Source: Bacillus sp. 103mf
GTDB taxonomy: Bacteria > Bacillota > Bacilli > Bacillales > Bacillaceae_G
Assembly (NCBI RefSeq): GCF_900116295.1
Contig: NZ_FPAF01000001.1
Coordinates: 682,001 to 746,000 of the forward strand
Direction: 5' to 3'
Length of the DNA: 64,000 bases
Position numbers and translations under genes: made by a program. Positions 25,522-33,980 of the stretch are shown one piece after another (position 1 is the stretch's first letter; each line of letters starts with the position of its first letter). Below the pieces are notes generated by a model. The model made no database searches, was not told the DNA's origin, and saw nothing but the letters and a program-made list of their open reading frames with translations.

Positions 25522-25922
25522 ACGTTTCCTTCTTTCCTCACACCGCGTTCATATAGCATATTCCCAACATAAAATCCGCCAAAAGAGAAAAGCAATCCCC
25601 CTATCATACTCGCACTCACATATAAAAAAGCCACCCTGAACGCTTCATGCTGCAATAGCTTCAGCGTGTCCACACTAAACGTTGAAAACGTTGTATATGA
25701 ACCAATTATCCCTGTACCAATAGCACTTATCATAAGCGGCGAAACTTGTTTCATCCGAAAGATAGACATCGTTAAAAATGCTAATAAAAAACTGCCACTC
25801 ATATTAGCTAACCATGTTGCGAATGGAAAACCAGTAAAAGATGTTGTTTCAAAAAGCAATCCTACTCCATAGCGAGCTAAAGCTCCAATAACACCGCCTA
25901 CTCCTACAGCAATATATTTCAT
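25518..25922 (-). CDS. crcB1: Fluoride channel subunit CrcB/Fluc
   Basis: A 134-residue four-helix membrane protein with the same motif order: GGVIGALARYGV, ATWLANMSGSFLLAFL (conserved Asn) and GTGIIGSYTTFSTFSVD. It is the first gene of the pair. I looked for a crcB-motif fluoride riboswitch upstream and saw none. Instead a MITE lies 38 bp upstream (25960-26308) and may have replaced or displaced upstream control. Confidence 0.95.
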   Translation of the reverse strand: MKYIAVGVGGVIGALARYGVGLLFETTSFTGFPFATWLANMSGSFLLAFLTMSIFRMKQVSPLMISAIGTGIIGSYTTFSTFSVDTLKLLQHEAFRVAFLYVSASMIGGLLFSFGGFYVGNMLYERGVRKEGNV

Positions 25923-25959
25923 ACTTTCACCTCATTTTAGACGCTATATAAAATTTTTC

Positions 25960-26308
25960 GTAACTACTCAGCCATACATTTCATTTAGAAGTTTGGTAAG
26001 GAGTATAATTCCAGCGAAAATACGCTTACCTATAATTGCTGCCATAAAGATAAAGTGAAACTTTAATCAGTGGGGGTTTTCTTCATCCCCCACTGATTAT
26101 CAGCCCTCACCAATCAGGCTTTTACGGGCAGTAACACTCCCACGAATAGCGGAGTAAAAATGGACCTACACCTCGCTGCCTTTCTTTATTTTAAAACTTT
26201 GCGCGTGGCAGGAAAAGGCCCTGACCGCTACTATACATAGCCAGTCCCTCTCGACCACTAAAAAAAATGCTTTTCTATCGGTTTTTCATAGAGTGACTGA
26301 GTAGTTAC
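25960..26308. mobile_element. IS66-like MITE, second copy, carrying a family-2 insertion
   Basis: The ends are perfect 12-bp inverted repeats GTAACTACTCAG/CTGAGTAGTTAC. They are flanked by a perfect 8-bp duplication AATTTTTC (25952-25959 and 26309-26316). Without the 104-bp insertion at 26055-26158 the copy is 245 bp, the same as the copy at 4359-4603, and the two are nearly identical. No transposase gene is present. Confidence 0.85.
26055..26154 (+). repeat. Family-2 repeat (100 bp) inside the MITE
   Basis: It starts GTGAAACTTTAATCAG and ends ATAGCGGAG. TAAA flanks it on both sides (26051-26054, 26155-26158). The other MITE copy shows the unoccupied site with a single TAAA, so the 4-bp target duplication is read directly. 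Confidence 0.85.
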
Positions 26309-26450
26309 AATTTTTCTACACTAGTATAACAAATTTATTCTCTTCGCTAATGCATGATTTAAGCTCCCCTTTATTTTCATACAATTCTTCACATTCAAAT
26401 ATTTTTTTATAGCCTTTTGTCTTTTTTGTGCTATAATGTGAGCAAACAGC

Positions 26451-26588
26451 ATCCTTCGGGGTCGGGTGAAATTCCCAACCGGCGGTGATGAAGTGCACAC
26501 TTCTAAGTCCGTGACCCGTTTTCAAATTGAAAACGGTGGATCTAGTGAAACTCTAGGGCCGACAGTATAGTCTGGATGGGAGAAGGAT
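26451..26588 (+). promoter_or_regulatory. FMN riboswitch (RFN element)
   Basis: The conserved RFN blocks are in order: ATCCTTCGGGGTCGGGTG, AAATTCCCAACCGGCGGTGAT, AGTCCGTGACCC, a variable hairpin, TGGATCTAGTGAAACTC, GGGCCGACAGTATAGTC and TGGATGGGAGAAGGAT. FMN binding should favour the terminator at 26840-26869. A TATAAT at 26432-26437 is the likely -10. The leader of about 250 nt after the aptamer includes GTATCCTTCTT (26802-26812), complementary to the 3' end of the aptamer and to the terminator arm, a good antiterminator candidate. Confidence 0.97.
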
Positions 26589-26839
26589 ATGTTTTCTAGT
26601 ACGTATAATAGGATACTATGTTTATTTCAGCATACACATATGTACTGTTTATTTTTAAACATACATATGTTGTCTTTCGTATACCATTCTTTTTTTTGCT
26701 GAAATCATACGATAACACTAGCATGTAAAAAATAGATGTTTGCTAGGCTTCTTTTCTGTGCAAACATATCGATCAATGCTAGGTTTCTTTCGCATACTCT
26801 CGTATCCTTCTTATATTTCTAGAAACATCGTCTCTCTCA

Positions 26840-26869
26840 CCCCAAGGATTATAATCCTTGGGGTTTTTT
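26840..26869 (+). terminator. Riboswitch-controlled terminator before ribD
   Basis: The 11-bp stem CCCCAAGGATT/AATCCTTGGGG is followed by six T, 24 nt upstream of the ribD ATG. Confidence 0.93.
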
Positions 26870-26893
26870 GATTTTTTTAGGAGAGGTGAGTTT

Positions 26894-28006
26894 ATGACAG
26901 ATCAAGAATATATGGCACTTGCTTTGCAATTAGCAAAAAATACAGCTGGGCAAACAAGTCCTAATCCAATGGTCGGTGCTGTTGTTGTAAAAGATGGGAA
27001 TATCATTGGAGTAGGGGCCCATTTGCGAGCAGGAACTGAACACGCTGAAGTTCACGCTCTTCGCATGGCCGGTGAAAATGCTCACGGCGCAACAGTATAT
27101 GTAACGCTAGAGCCGTGCAGTCATCACGGAAAAACACCTCCTTGCTGTGACTTACTCATAGCAAAGAATGTAAAACGAGTTGTTGTTGCGGTACTCGATA
27201 GCAACCCGCTCGTTTCAGGTCAAGGTGTCAAGCGATTACAGGAAGCTGGAATTGACGTAACAATTGGTGTATTAGAAAAAGAATCAAAAGAATTAAATTG
27301 TTACTTTTTTCACTACATGCAAGCAAAGCGCCCATTTGTAACGCTAAAAACAGCCATGAGTTTAGATGGAAAAATTGCTACTCGTACAGGAGAAAGTAAA
27401 TGGATTACAGGTGAAGAATCACGTGCTGATGTACACCGTTATCGCCATACACACGATGCCATTCTCGTCGGTGTAAATACAATTATTACCGATAATCCGC
27501 ATTTAACAACGCGGATTGTAAATGGCGGAAAAAATCCGATTCGCATCGTGCTTGATACACATTTACGAACCCCGCTTTCATCTCACGTAATTACAGATGG
27601 CGAGGCTCCAACATGGCTTATCGTTGGAAATGACGTTTCAAAAGAGAAAATCGCAAAATTCCAATCAGGTATGGTATCTGTATTGCAAATGAAGACGAAT
27701 CATATTGAAATAAACGAACTGCTCAATCTTCTCGGAGAAAAAAATATTCTTTCTCTCTTTGTCGAAGGCGGACAAACAGTTCATGCAAGTTTCTTAGAAG
27801 CAAATTGTTTTCAGGAACTGATTACTTACATTAGTCCAAAGCTAATTGGTGGTAAAGAAGCCCCAACATGCTTTGGCGGAAATGGTTTTACACAACTGGA
27901 AGATGCACTCACGCTGCACATTCAATCGATGGAACAAATTGGTGATGATATAAAAGTAGTTGCCACTCCGAGAAAAGAGGTACCTTATGTTTACAGGAAT
28001 TGTTGA
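26894..28006 (+). CDS. ribD: Bifunctional riboflavin biosynthesis deaminase/reductase RibD
   Basis: A 370-residue bifunctional enzyme that deaminates the GTP-derived pyrimidine and then reduces its ribosyl chain. The N-terminal deaminase has the zinc site HAEVHAL (about residue 50) and PCSHHGKTPPCC. The C-terminal reductase begins near RPFVTLKTAMSLDGKIA and contains the LFVEGGQTVHASFL substrate/NADPH loop. The start is ATG 26894 behind GAGAGGTGAG. It overlaps ribE by 20 nt. First gene of the riboswitch-controlled operon. Confidence 0.97.
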   Translation: MTDQEYMALALQLAKNTAGQTSPNPMVGAVVVKDGNIIGVGAHLRAGTEHAEVHALRMAGENAHGATVYVTLEPCSHHGKTPPCCDLLIAKNVKRVVVAVLDSNPLVSGQGVKRLQEAGIDVTIGVLEKESKELNCYFFHYMQAKRPFVTLKTAMSLDGKIATRTGESKWITGEESRADVHRYRHTHDAILVGVNTIITDNPHLTTRIVNGGKNPIRIVLDTHLRTPLSSHVITDGEAPTWLIVGNDVSKEKIAKFQSGMVSVLQMKTNHIEINELLNLLGEKNILSLFVEGGQTVHASFLEANCFQELITYISPKLIGGKEAPTCFGGNGFTQLEDALTLHIQSMEQIGDDIKVVATPRKEVPYVYRNC

Positions 28007-28631
28007 GGAACTTGGAACAATCGCTAATATGCAGCAAACCGGCGAAGCTATGAAACTGACAATTTCAGCACAGATCATTTTAGTAGATGTAAACTTAGGT
28101 GACAGCATTGCTGTAAACGGGATATGTTTAACTGTCACTTCTTTTACACCCTATTCTTTTACCGTTGATGTCATGCCCGAGACGATGCGGGCAACGTCGT
28201 TACAGTCACTTAGCCGCGGTTCAAAAGTAAATTTAGAGCGTGCTATGAGTGCAAACGGCCGCTTCGGTGGGCATTTTGTTACAGGACACATTGACGGCAC
28301 TGGAACAATTATCGATAAAAAACGAAGCCATAACGCTGTATATTACAAAATACAATTACCAAATGAATTGCTTCGATATTGTTTACAAAAAGGGTCTGTT
28401 GCCATTGATGGTACAAGCCTTACAATTTTCGGAATAGACGAATCTTCCATCATAATCTCTCTCATTCCACACACATTAAGTCAGTCAGTAATCGGAACAA
28501 AAATTGCTGGCGATATCGTGAACATTGAGTGCGATATGATTGGAAAATATATTGAACGTTTTATTACACAACCAACATCAAAAAAGAGCTCAATTACAGA
28601 AAGCTTTTTACAAGACAATGGGTTCCTATAA
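27987..28631 (+). CDS. ribE: Riboflavin synthase alpha chain
   Basis: A 214-residue enzyme that dismutates two 6,7-dimethyl-8-ribityllumazine molecules into riboflavin. The start [12 protein letters not shown] is the invariant N-terminus of the family, and the second lumazine-binding repeat opens with [18 protein letters not shown] at about residue 90. The ATG at 27987 lies within ribD, preceded by AAAGAGG. The gap to ribBA is 13 nt with a strong AAGGAGGAG. Confidence 0.97.
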   Translation: MFTGIVEELGTIANMQQTGEAMKLTISAQIILVDVNLGDSIAVNGICLTVTSFTPYSFTVDVMPETMRATSLQSLSRGSKVNLERAMSANGRFGGHFVTGHIDGTGTIIDKKRSHNAVYYKIQLPNELLRYCLQKGSVAIDGTSLTIFGIDESSIIISLIPHTLSQSVIGTKIAGDIVNIECDMIGKYIERFITQPTSKKSSITESFLQDNGFL

Positions 28632-28644
28632 AGGAGGAGATAAA

Positions 28645-29838
28645 ATGTTTCATCGAATTGAAGAAGCACTAGAAGATTTAAAGCAAGGGAAAGCGGTTAT
28701 CGTATGCGATGATGAAAATAGAGAAAATGAAGGGGATTTTATTTCTTTAGCCGAGTATATTACGCCAGAAACAATCAATTTTATGATTACACATGGGCGC
28801 GGTCTTGTATGTGTTCCCGTTACAGAAGAATATGCCCATCGTTTAGAGTTAGAGCCAATGGTTTCACAAAATACAGATTCACATGGTACGGCTTTTACAG
28901 TTAGTGTTGATCACATTTCAACGACAACTGGTATTAGCGCTCATGAACGTGCAACAACTGTACGCGAACTATTAAACCCTACAGCGAAAGCAAGTGATTT
29001 TAAACGCCCTGGACATATTTTCCCCTTAATCGCAAAAGCAGGGGGTGTTCTTCGCCGCGCTGGGCATACAGAAGCTGCTGTAGATTTAGCAAAATTATGC
29101 GGCGCAGAGCCAGCAGGTGTTATTTGTGAAATTATAAATGAAGATGGCACGATGGCACGAGTGCCTGATTTATTAGAAATTGCCAAGCAATTTAATCTAA
29201 AAATGATTACAATTGAAGACTTAATTGCGTACCGCCGTCATCATGAAACGTTAGTGCAACGCGAAGTCGAAATTACATTACCAACCGACTTTGGTACATT
29301 TAGGGCCATTGGCTATTCTAATTCTCTGGATAATCAAGAACATATTGCTCTTATAAAAGGCGATGTTTCTACAGGTCAACCAGTGCTTGTGCGCGTCCAT
29401 TCCGAGTGCTTAACTGGCGATGTATTTGGATCTTGCCGCTGCGACTGTGGCCCGCAGCTTCATGCAGCGCTCGCTCAAATTGAACGAGAAGGAAAAGGAG
29501 TTCTTCTATATATGCGTCAAGAAGGACGAGGCATTGGACTGCTTAATAAATTACGAGCATATAAACTGCAGGAAGAAGGTTACGATACTGTAGAGGCAAA
29601 TGAAAAACTTGGCTTTGCAGCTGATCTTCGTGATTACGGTATTGGCGCACAAATTTTAAAGGATTTAGGGTTACAACAGCTTCGCCTTTTAACAAATAAC
29701 CCACGAAAAATCGCAGGCTTACAAGGTTATGATTTAGAAGTTGTGGAACGCGTGCCGCTCCAAATGCCAGCAAAAGAAGAAAATAAAGCATATTTACAAA
29801 CGAAATCAACCAAATTAGGTCATTTATTAAATTTATAA
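28645..29838 (+). CDS. ribBA: Bifunctional DHBP synthase / GTP cyclohydrolase II
   Basis: A 397-residue fusion. The N-terminal RibB half makes 3,4-dihydroxy-2-butanone 4-phosphate ([11 protein letters not shown] acidic loop, [10 protein letters not shown]). The C-terminal RibA half opens GTP; its zinc site is visible as [18 protein letters not shown] (about residues 252-269), followed by RQEGRGIGL. The start is ATG 28645 with AAGGAGGAG upstream. Unusually, a 409-bp repeat-filled gap separates it from ribH. Confidence 0.97.
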   Translation: MFHRIEEALEDLKQGKAVIVCDDENRENEGDFISLAEYITPETINFMITHGRGLVCVPVTEEYAHRLELEPMVSQNTDSHGTAFTVSVDHISTTTGISAHERATTVRELLNPTAKASDFKRPGHIFPLIAKAGGVLRRAGHTEAAVDLAKLCGAEPAGVICEIINEDGTMARVPDLLEIAKQFNLKMITIEDLIAYRRHHETLVQREVEITLPTDFGTFRAIGYSNSLDNQEHIALIKGDVSTGQPVLVRVHSECLTGDVFGSCRCDCGPQLHAALAQIEREGKGVLLYMRQEGRGIGLLNKLRAYKLQEEGYDTVEANEKLGFAADLRDYGIGAQILKDLGLQQLRLLTNNPRKIAGLQGYDLEVVERVPLQMPAKEENKAYLQTKSTKLGHLLNL

Positions 29839-29845
29839 TATATAA

Positions 29846-30046
29846 CTATATAAATACAAATTTTAAAAACGACATACCCCCCTTTTTTTAGGGGAGGGCG
29901 AGAGCGTCTGGCCGCGCATAGGAGCGGTTGGGGCCTTTTCCTGCCACATGCCAGGTTTAAAACAAGAGGCGCAGACAAGTAGCCGGCATATTATATTCTG
30001 CATATGAGCAATTTGTTTGTTAAAAAATCAAAGTGTATTTATATAC
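29846..30046 (+). repeat. bcr1-type repeat inside the rib operon, first of two
   Basis: Plus orientation, from TATATAAATACAAATT to GTATTTATATAC. It carries the ACGACATACCCC start, CTGGCCGCGCATAGGAGCGG and CCTGCCACATGCCAGG blocks. It begins 7 bp after the ribBA stop. Confidence 0.75.
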
Positions 30047-30229
30047 AATTTGAAAAACGGACATTACAAAACCTTTCTTTTTGGGCGGGCGAGAGCATCT
30101 GGTCATGCATAGAAGCGGCCAGGACCTATTCCTGCCACATACAAAGTTTAAAACAAAGGTTTAAAGCGAGAGCAGGTCTTATTTTTCTTTTCACAGCAGT
30201 CACTTCTATATTGGAAAAATTAAAATAAA
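30041..30229 (+). repeat. bcr1-type repeat inside the rib operon, second of two
   Basis: Plus orientation, head-to-tail with the first copy and sharing its TATAC boundary. It ends AAATTAAAATAAATT, 4 bp before the ribH ribosome-binding site. The two copies are clearly diverged from each other, so they are not one recent tandem duplication. Confidence 0.75.
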
Positions 30230-30247
30230 TTAAGGGAGAGATACATG

Positions 30248-30709
30248 ATGGTATTTGAAGGTCATTTAGTTGGTACAGGATTAAAAGTAGGTATTGTCGT
30301 TGGGCGTTTTAACGAATTTATTACAAGTAAACTATTAGGCGGTGCATTAGATGGTTTAAAGCGTCACGGGGTAGAGGAAAATAACATTGATGTCGCTTGG
30401 GTTCCTGGTGCATTTGAAATTCCGTTAATCGCCAAGAAAATGGCAAACAGCGGAAAATACGATGCTGTTATTACGCTTGGAACAGTGATACGCGGCGCAA
30501 CAACGCATTATGATTATGTTTGTAATGAAGTAGCAAAAGGCGTAGCTTCACTTTCATTACAAACAGAAATTCCTGTTATCTTTGGCGTGTTAACAACAGA
30601 AACGATTGAACAGGCGATTGAACGTGCTGGTACAAAGGCTGGAAATAAAGGCTGGGAATCTGCAGTTGCAGCGATTGAGATGGCAAACTTATCCCGCCAG
30701 TGGGCATGA
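30248..30709 (+). CDS. ribH: 6,7-dimethyl-8-ribityllumazine synthase
   Basis: A 153-residue enzyme that condenses the RibB and RibD products to lumazine and builds the icosahedral capsid. Family motifs are IGVV-like [14 protein letters not shown] at the N-terminus, [23 protein letters not shown] and GTKAGNKG near the end. ATG 30248 (MVFEGH) is preferred over the adjacent ATG 30245 for spacing from GGGAG. Two bcr1 repeats separate it from ribBA. A family-2 repeat abuts its TGA stop, which lies in the target duplication. Confidence 0.97.
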   Translation: MVFEGHLVGTGLKVGIVVGRFNEFITSKLLGGALDGLKRHGVEENNIDVAWVPGAFEIPLIAKKMANSGKYDAVITLGTVIRGATTHYDYVCNEVAKGVASLSLQTEIPVIFGVLTTETIEQAIERAGTKAGNKGWESAVAAIEMANLSRQWA

Positions 30710-30710
30710 A

Positions 30711-30828
30711 GTGAAACTTCCTCTTGTGAGACACTTTTTCTCACAAGGGGTTAGCCCACCCAATCGAGCTCTTATGGCTGGTTAGATTTTCTTCCTGTTC
30801 TTACTTCTTACCAGACGTTTGAGCGGAA
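30711..30828 (+). repeat. Family-2 repeat at the ribH stop codon
   Basis: It starts GTGAAACTTCC and ends GAGCGGAA. It is flanked by TGAA on both sides (30707-30710, 30829-30832); the left TGAA contains the ribH stop codon. The interior has diverged, with the hairpin CTTGTGAG/CTCACAAG in place of the usual one. Confidence 0.8.
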
Positions 30829-30856
30829 TGAACTGATTGCATTTCAAATACAAAAT

Positions 30857-30878
30857 AAAAGAGGCTTCGGTCTCTTTT
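30857..30878 (-). terminator. Terminator of the small secreted protein gene
   Basis: AAAAGAG/CTCTTTT with an 8-nt loop and flanking A/T runs, at the stop of the minus-strand gene; it may also end the rib transcript. Confidence 0.65.
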
Positions 30879-31117
30879 TATTTTTCTGTTTTTCCTTCTC
30901 TCTGTCCTTCTTGCAAAATTTGAAGTTCTTGACGCACTTCTTTTAATTTTTTACCTTCTGTTTCGATTCCAAAGTACTCAGCTTGGTGTCGAAAATGCTG
31001 TTCGACCCTCTTTTGCAAATCTTTCTGTTCAGGATTTTCAGCCGCTTTTACTGGATCTGCACTAACCGCTTTTAATAAAATAAGAAAACTCATAACTGCT
31101 AATATATATCTATGCAT
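30878..31117 (-). CDS. Small secreted protein with a GIxxEGK motif
   Basis: 79 residues; start at ATG 31117 with GGAGG 8 nt upstream. The signal peptide is about 20-25 residues (LAVMSFLILLKAVSADP). The mature part is charged and helical and contains AEYFGIETEGKKLKEVRQE. The same AxxFGI-x-TEGK unit occurs twice in the protein at 37363-37710, on the other side of the biotin operon. This resembles the YckD/DUF2680 group of small exported proteins. Function unknown. Confidence 0.75.
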   Translation of the reverse strand: MHRYILAVMSFLILLKAVSADPVKAAENPEQKDLQKRVEQHFRHQAEYFGIETEGKKLKEVRQELQILQEGQREGKTEK

Positions 31118-31310
31118 GCGAATCCTCCAAATCACGATTAAATTCTCTCTTACTATGCACAATTACAGAATGGGAAATTCAAATACATATTATGTAATCT
31201 CTTTACAAATCCAGTAATCGCAACACTTATATACGCTTTATTACATTTTATTTACAAAAAAAGAAAGCTCCTTCATGAAGAGCTTTCTTCTCAAGTTATC
31301 ACTAGGTTTA

Positions 31311-31454
31311 TCCCGCATTAACGGGCAGTAAGACCCCCACCTCAAGATTGAGAGAGAAGCGAAGAAGATAGATGGGGGATAACTGCCCATAAAAGCCCGA
31401 TTGGTTCAACTAGCCATCCGTGGGGATAAAGCCCCCCACGGATGGAAGTTTCAC
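31311..31454 (-). repeat. Family-2 repeat at the bioB stop codon
   Basis: On the minus strand it starts GTGAAACTTCCATCCG and ends ATGCGGGA. TTTA flanks it on both sides (31307-31310, 31455-31458), and the right copy contains the bioB stop (TAA on the minus strand). Both inner hairpins are preserved. Confidence 0.8.
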
Positions 31455-31455
31455 T

Positions 31456-32454
31456 TTATAATGCACATTCCTCAATTTCAAACCCTAAATCTTCAATCAT
31501 TCCCCAATCTGCTGTTGGCTCTTGGCCAGCAGTTGTTAAATAATCGCCAACGAAGATTGAGTTTGCCGCAAATAAGCCAAGAGGTTGAACAAATCGTAAA
31601 TTGATTTCACGTCCGCCAGAAATACGAATTTCTTTTGACGGATTCACAAAACGCATCATTGCTAATACTTTTAAGCACTGCATTGGTGTTAATTCTTTTT
31701 GTCCTTCTAACGGTGTTCCTTTTACAGCAACAAGGAAGTTACATGGTATAGAATCTGCATCTAAACGATTTAATTCAAATGCAATCTCTACGCGTTGTTC
31801 CTTCGTTTCACCCATTCCGAAAATAGCACCAGAACACGGTGATATACCCGCATGCTTCGCTTTTTCAACTGTATCAACACGATCGTCATACGTATGAGTT
31901 GAACAAATGCTTTCGTAATTATCTACATGTGTATTTAAATTATGATTGTAACGATGTACACCAGCTTCTGCAAGGCGCTGCGCTTGATCTTCATTCAAAA
32001 ATCCTAAACAGCAACAAATCTTCAAATCAGTCGTTTCGCGGATTTCTTTTACAGCTCCAATAACATGCTCTACTTCTTTATTAGTTGGGCGACGACCAGA
32101 AGCAACGATACAATATGTACCTGCCTTACGCCTGATTGCTTCATGCGCACCTTCTACAATCTTCTCTTGTGTTAACCAAGCATATTTATCAATCGGAGCT
32201 TCTGATACGATTGATTGGGAACAATACCCACAATCTTCTGGACATAAGCCTGACTTCGTATTAATAATCATATTTAGTTTTACTTTTTTTCCGAAATAAT
32301 GATGACGAATCACATACGCCGCATTCATAATTTCTAAAATTTCTTCGTCATTTGCTTGCAAAATACTTAGTGCCTCTTCTTTCGTTACCTCTCTTCCCTC
32401 TAATACTTCAAATGCGATTTGCTTCCAATCTGTTTTCGTTTGTACATGTTTCAT
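31456..32454 (-). CDS. bioB: Biotin synthase
   Basis: A 332-residue radical SAM enzyme that inserts sulfur into dethiobiotin. The radical SAM cluster motif is CPEDCGYC at about residues 72-79. The second 2Fe-2S cluster ligands are expected in the later conserved CCCLGF, SGAIFGMGE and RISGGREINL regions. The start ATG 32454 lies inside the end of bioC (47-nt overlap), behind GGGGAAGAG. It is the last gene of the operon, and its stop codon forms part of a family-2 target duplication. Confidence 0.97.
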   Translation of the reverse strand: MKHVQTKTDWKQIAFEVLEGREVTKEEALSILQANDEEILEIMNAAYVIRHHYFGKKVKLNMIINTKSGLCPEDCGYCSQSIVSEAPIDKYAWLTQEKIVEGAHEAIRRKAGTYCIVASGRRPTNKEVEHVIGAVKEIRETTDLKICCCLGFLNEDQAQRLAEAGVHRYNHNLNTHVDNYESICSTHTYDDRVDTVEKAKHAGISPCSGAIFGMGETKEQRVEIAFELNRLDADSIPCNFLVAVKGTPLEGQKELTPMQCLKVLAMMRFVNPSKEIRISGGREINLRFVQPLGLFAANSIFVGDYLTTAGQEPTADWGMIEDLGFEIEECAL

Positions 32455-33265
32455 TTCTTCTCTTCCCCTCTTTTTTCATATAAGAAAATAAAGCATGATA
32501 TGTTGCTGCAATTCGTTCACCTTCTGTAAAATCTTGTTCATATATGCGAAGCATACTGCGAAAGATAGAAGGACTTTGACAATAAGACCCTTCATTACTA
32601 TTCGTTGCTCCAACTTTACGAATAGATTGTAAAAATTCACGAACTGTAGCAAATGTTTCTATGTAACATGTTTCAGCCACATGTATATCCCCTGTTATTC
32701 TTTTACATAATTCTTGTAGTTGTAATCTTGTAAAAAAAGTTTGTCCAACAGTTGTTGTATCTTCTACTGCATACGCTGTTTTCGCACGCTGAAATGATGT
32801 ATGAAGCTCATGAAACGTTTCATTTCCAAATGTCGAAAACAATAGCACACCATCTTCACGTAAATTTTTATATAGATTCACTAATGTAGCTGATAAATCA
32901 TTTAACCATTGAAATGTTGCATTGGAGATAATTACATCATATTGTTCATGAAGTGTAATTCGTTCAATGTCCTCACATTGAAATGTAACAGACTCTACAT
33001 CACACCTTGTTTTTGCTTTCGTAATCATGCTTTCTGCAAAATCAACAGCTGTAATCGCTGCCTTGGGAAAAGATGCTGCCAGTTGCTCTGTTACATAACC
33101 TGTGCCGCAGCCAAGCTCTAAAATATGAATTTGTGCCGCTTCATCGTAATGTTCTTTCATATGAGTAAGCAGCCGATCTGCCATCTGTTTTTGAATATTT
33201 GCATATTGATCATAGGATACAGCAGCTTGATTAAATCGTTTTTGTAACAACGCCTTGTTAATCAT
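32408..33265 (-). CDS. bioC: Malonyl-ACP O-methyltransferase BioC
   Basis: A 285-residue SAM-dependent methyltransferase that caps malonyl-ACP so it can enter fatty acid synthesis toward pimeloyl-ACP. It has the class I motif LELGCGTGYV at about residues 50-59, AVDFAESM (acidic SAM ribose contact) and NATFQWL. The C-terminal tail is hydrophilic (KKEGKRRNETCTNENR), is the part overlapping bioB, and is probably dispensable. BioC with BioH shows that this bacterium makes pimelate by the fatty-acid route, unlike B. subtilis BioW/BioI. Confidence 0.94.
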   Translation of the reverse strand: MINKALLQKRFNQAAVSYDQYANIQKQMADRLLTHMKEHYDEAAQIHILELGCGTGYVTEQLAASFPKAAITAVDFAESMITKAKTRCDVESVTFQCEDIERITLHEQYDVIISNATFQWLNDLSATLVNLYKNLREDGVLLFSTFGNETFHELHTSFQRAKTAYAVEDTTTVGQTFFTRLQLQELCKRITGDIHVAETCYIETFATVREFLQSIRKVGATNSNEGSYCQSPSIFRSMLRIYEQDFTEGERIAATYHALFSYMKKEGKRRNETCTNENRLEANRI

Positions 33266-33269
33266 TTCG

Positions 33270-33980
33270 CTATATCTCCTTTACAAACTGTATAATTTCT
33301 TTTGCACATCGCTTTGCTTGTGTGAAACAAAGTGCATGTCCAGCTTCTTCTATAATTATGAGTGATGCGTTTATTTTTTCTTGTATATACTCCGCTGCAG
33401 ACAGAGGACAAATAACATCATCTTTTCCATGAAGAAGCAATACTGGCACATCTATTTGCAATAGCTGTTCTCTAACATCTGTTTCTATTAAGTAATGGAG
33501 TCCACATTGCAAAGAGTGAATTGAATCACCTTGGAATTGTTCAGCTATTTTAAGAAATGCAATGTCCTGTCCATTTTCCTGCTCCGCCTTTGAAAACATA
33601 CTCACATAAAATCTTTTTAACGTATCACTTTTTTGTTTCAAAAGATTTCGGTTCATTCGTTCGACGAAAGAGTTTTTCCAACCATATACGTAATCGGAAT
33701 CTGTTGTAAATTTCGCTGTTCCTCCTAGTAAAACAATCCCTTTCGTTTGCAATAAATGATGCACTTGAAGAGCGGCCAGTGCCCCAAGTGACCAACCAAC
33801 TAAAATTACTTCTTTCCCTTGCGCTCCCTCTATAATTCGACGTTGCAACTCATGCCCCTCTTCACTATTACGCCAATGAACAACATGTACGGGAAAATCA
33901 TGTAAATACGGAAGGACTGCTTCCCAAACCGGTTCTTCCATGCCCCACCCTGGAATAAGCATAATACTAGGCTCTGTCAT
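33270..33980 (-). CDS. bioH: Pimeloyl-ACP methyl ester esterase BioH-type hydrolase
   Basis: A 236-residue alpha/beta hydrolase; start at ATG 33980 ([15 protein letters not shown]) after AAGGAG, overlapping the bioF stop by 4 nt. The nucleophile elbow is [11 protein letters not shown], with the Asp in [10 protein letters not shown] and the His in EEAGHALCF. It should remove the methyl group put on by BioC after two elongation cycles. The assignment rests partly on operon context, since the fold is common. Confidence 0.9.
   Translation of the reverse strand: MTEPSIMLIPGWGMEEPVWEAVLPYLHDFPVHVVHWRNSEEGHELQRRIIEGAQGKEVILVGWSLGALAALQVHHLLQTKGIVLLGGTAKFTTDSDYVYGWKNSFVERMNRNLLKQKSDTLKRFYVSMFSKAEQENGQDIAFLKIAEQFQGDSIHSLQCGLHYLIETDVREQLLQIDVPVLLLHGKDDVICPLSAAEYIQEKINASLIIIEEAGHALCFTQAKRCAKEIIQFVKEI

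Noticed and set aside
25923-25960. Possible fluoride (crcB-motif) riboswitch
   Set aside because: Conserved blocks of the motif are absent in the short leader and the MITE lies just upstream.
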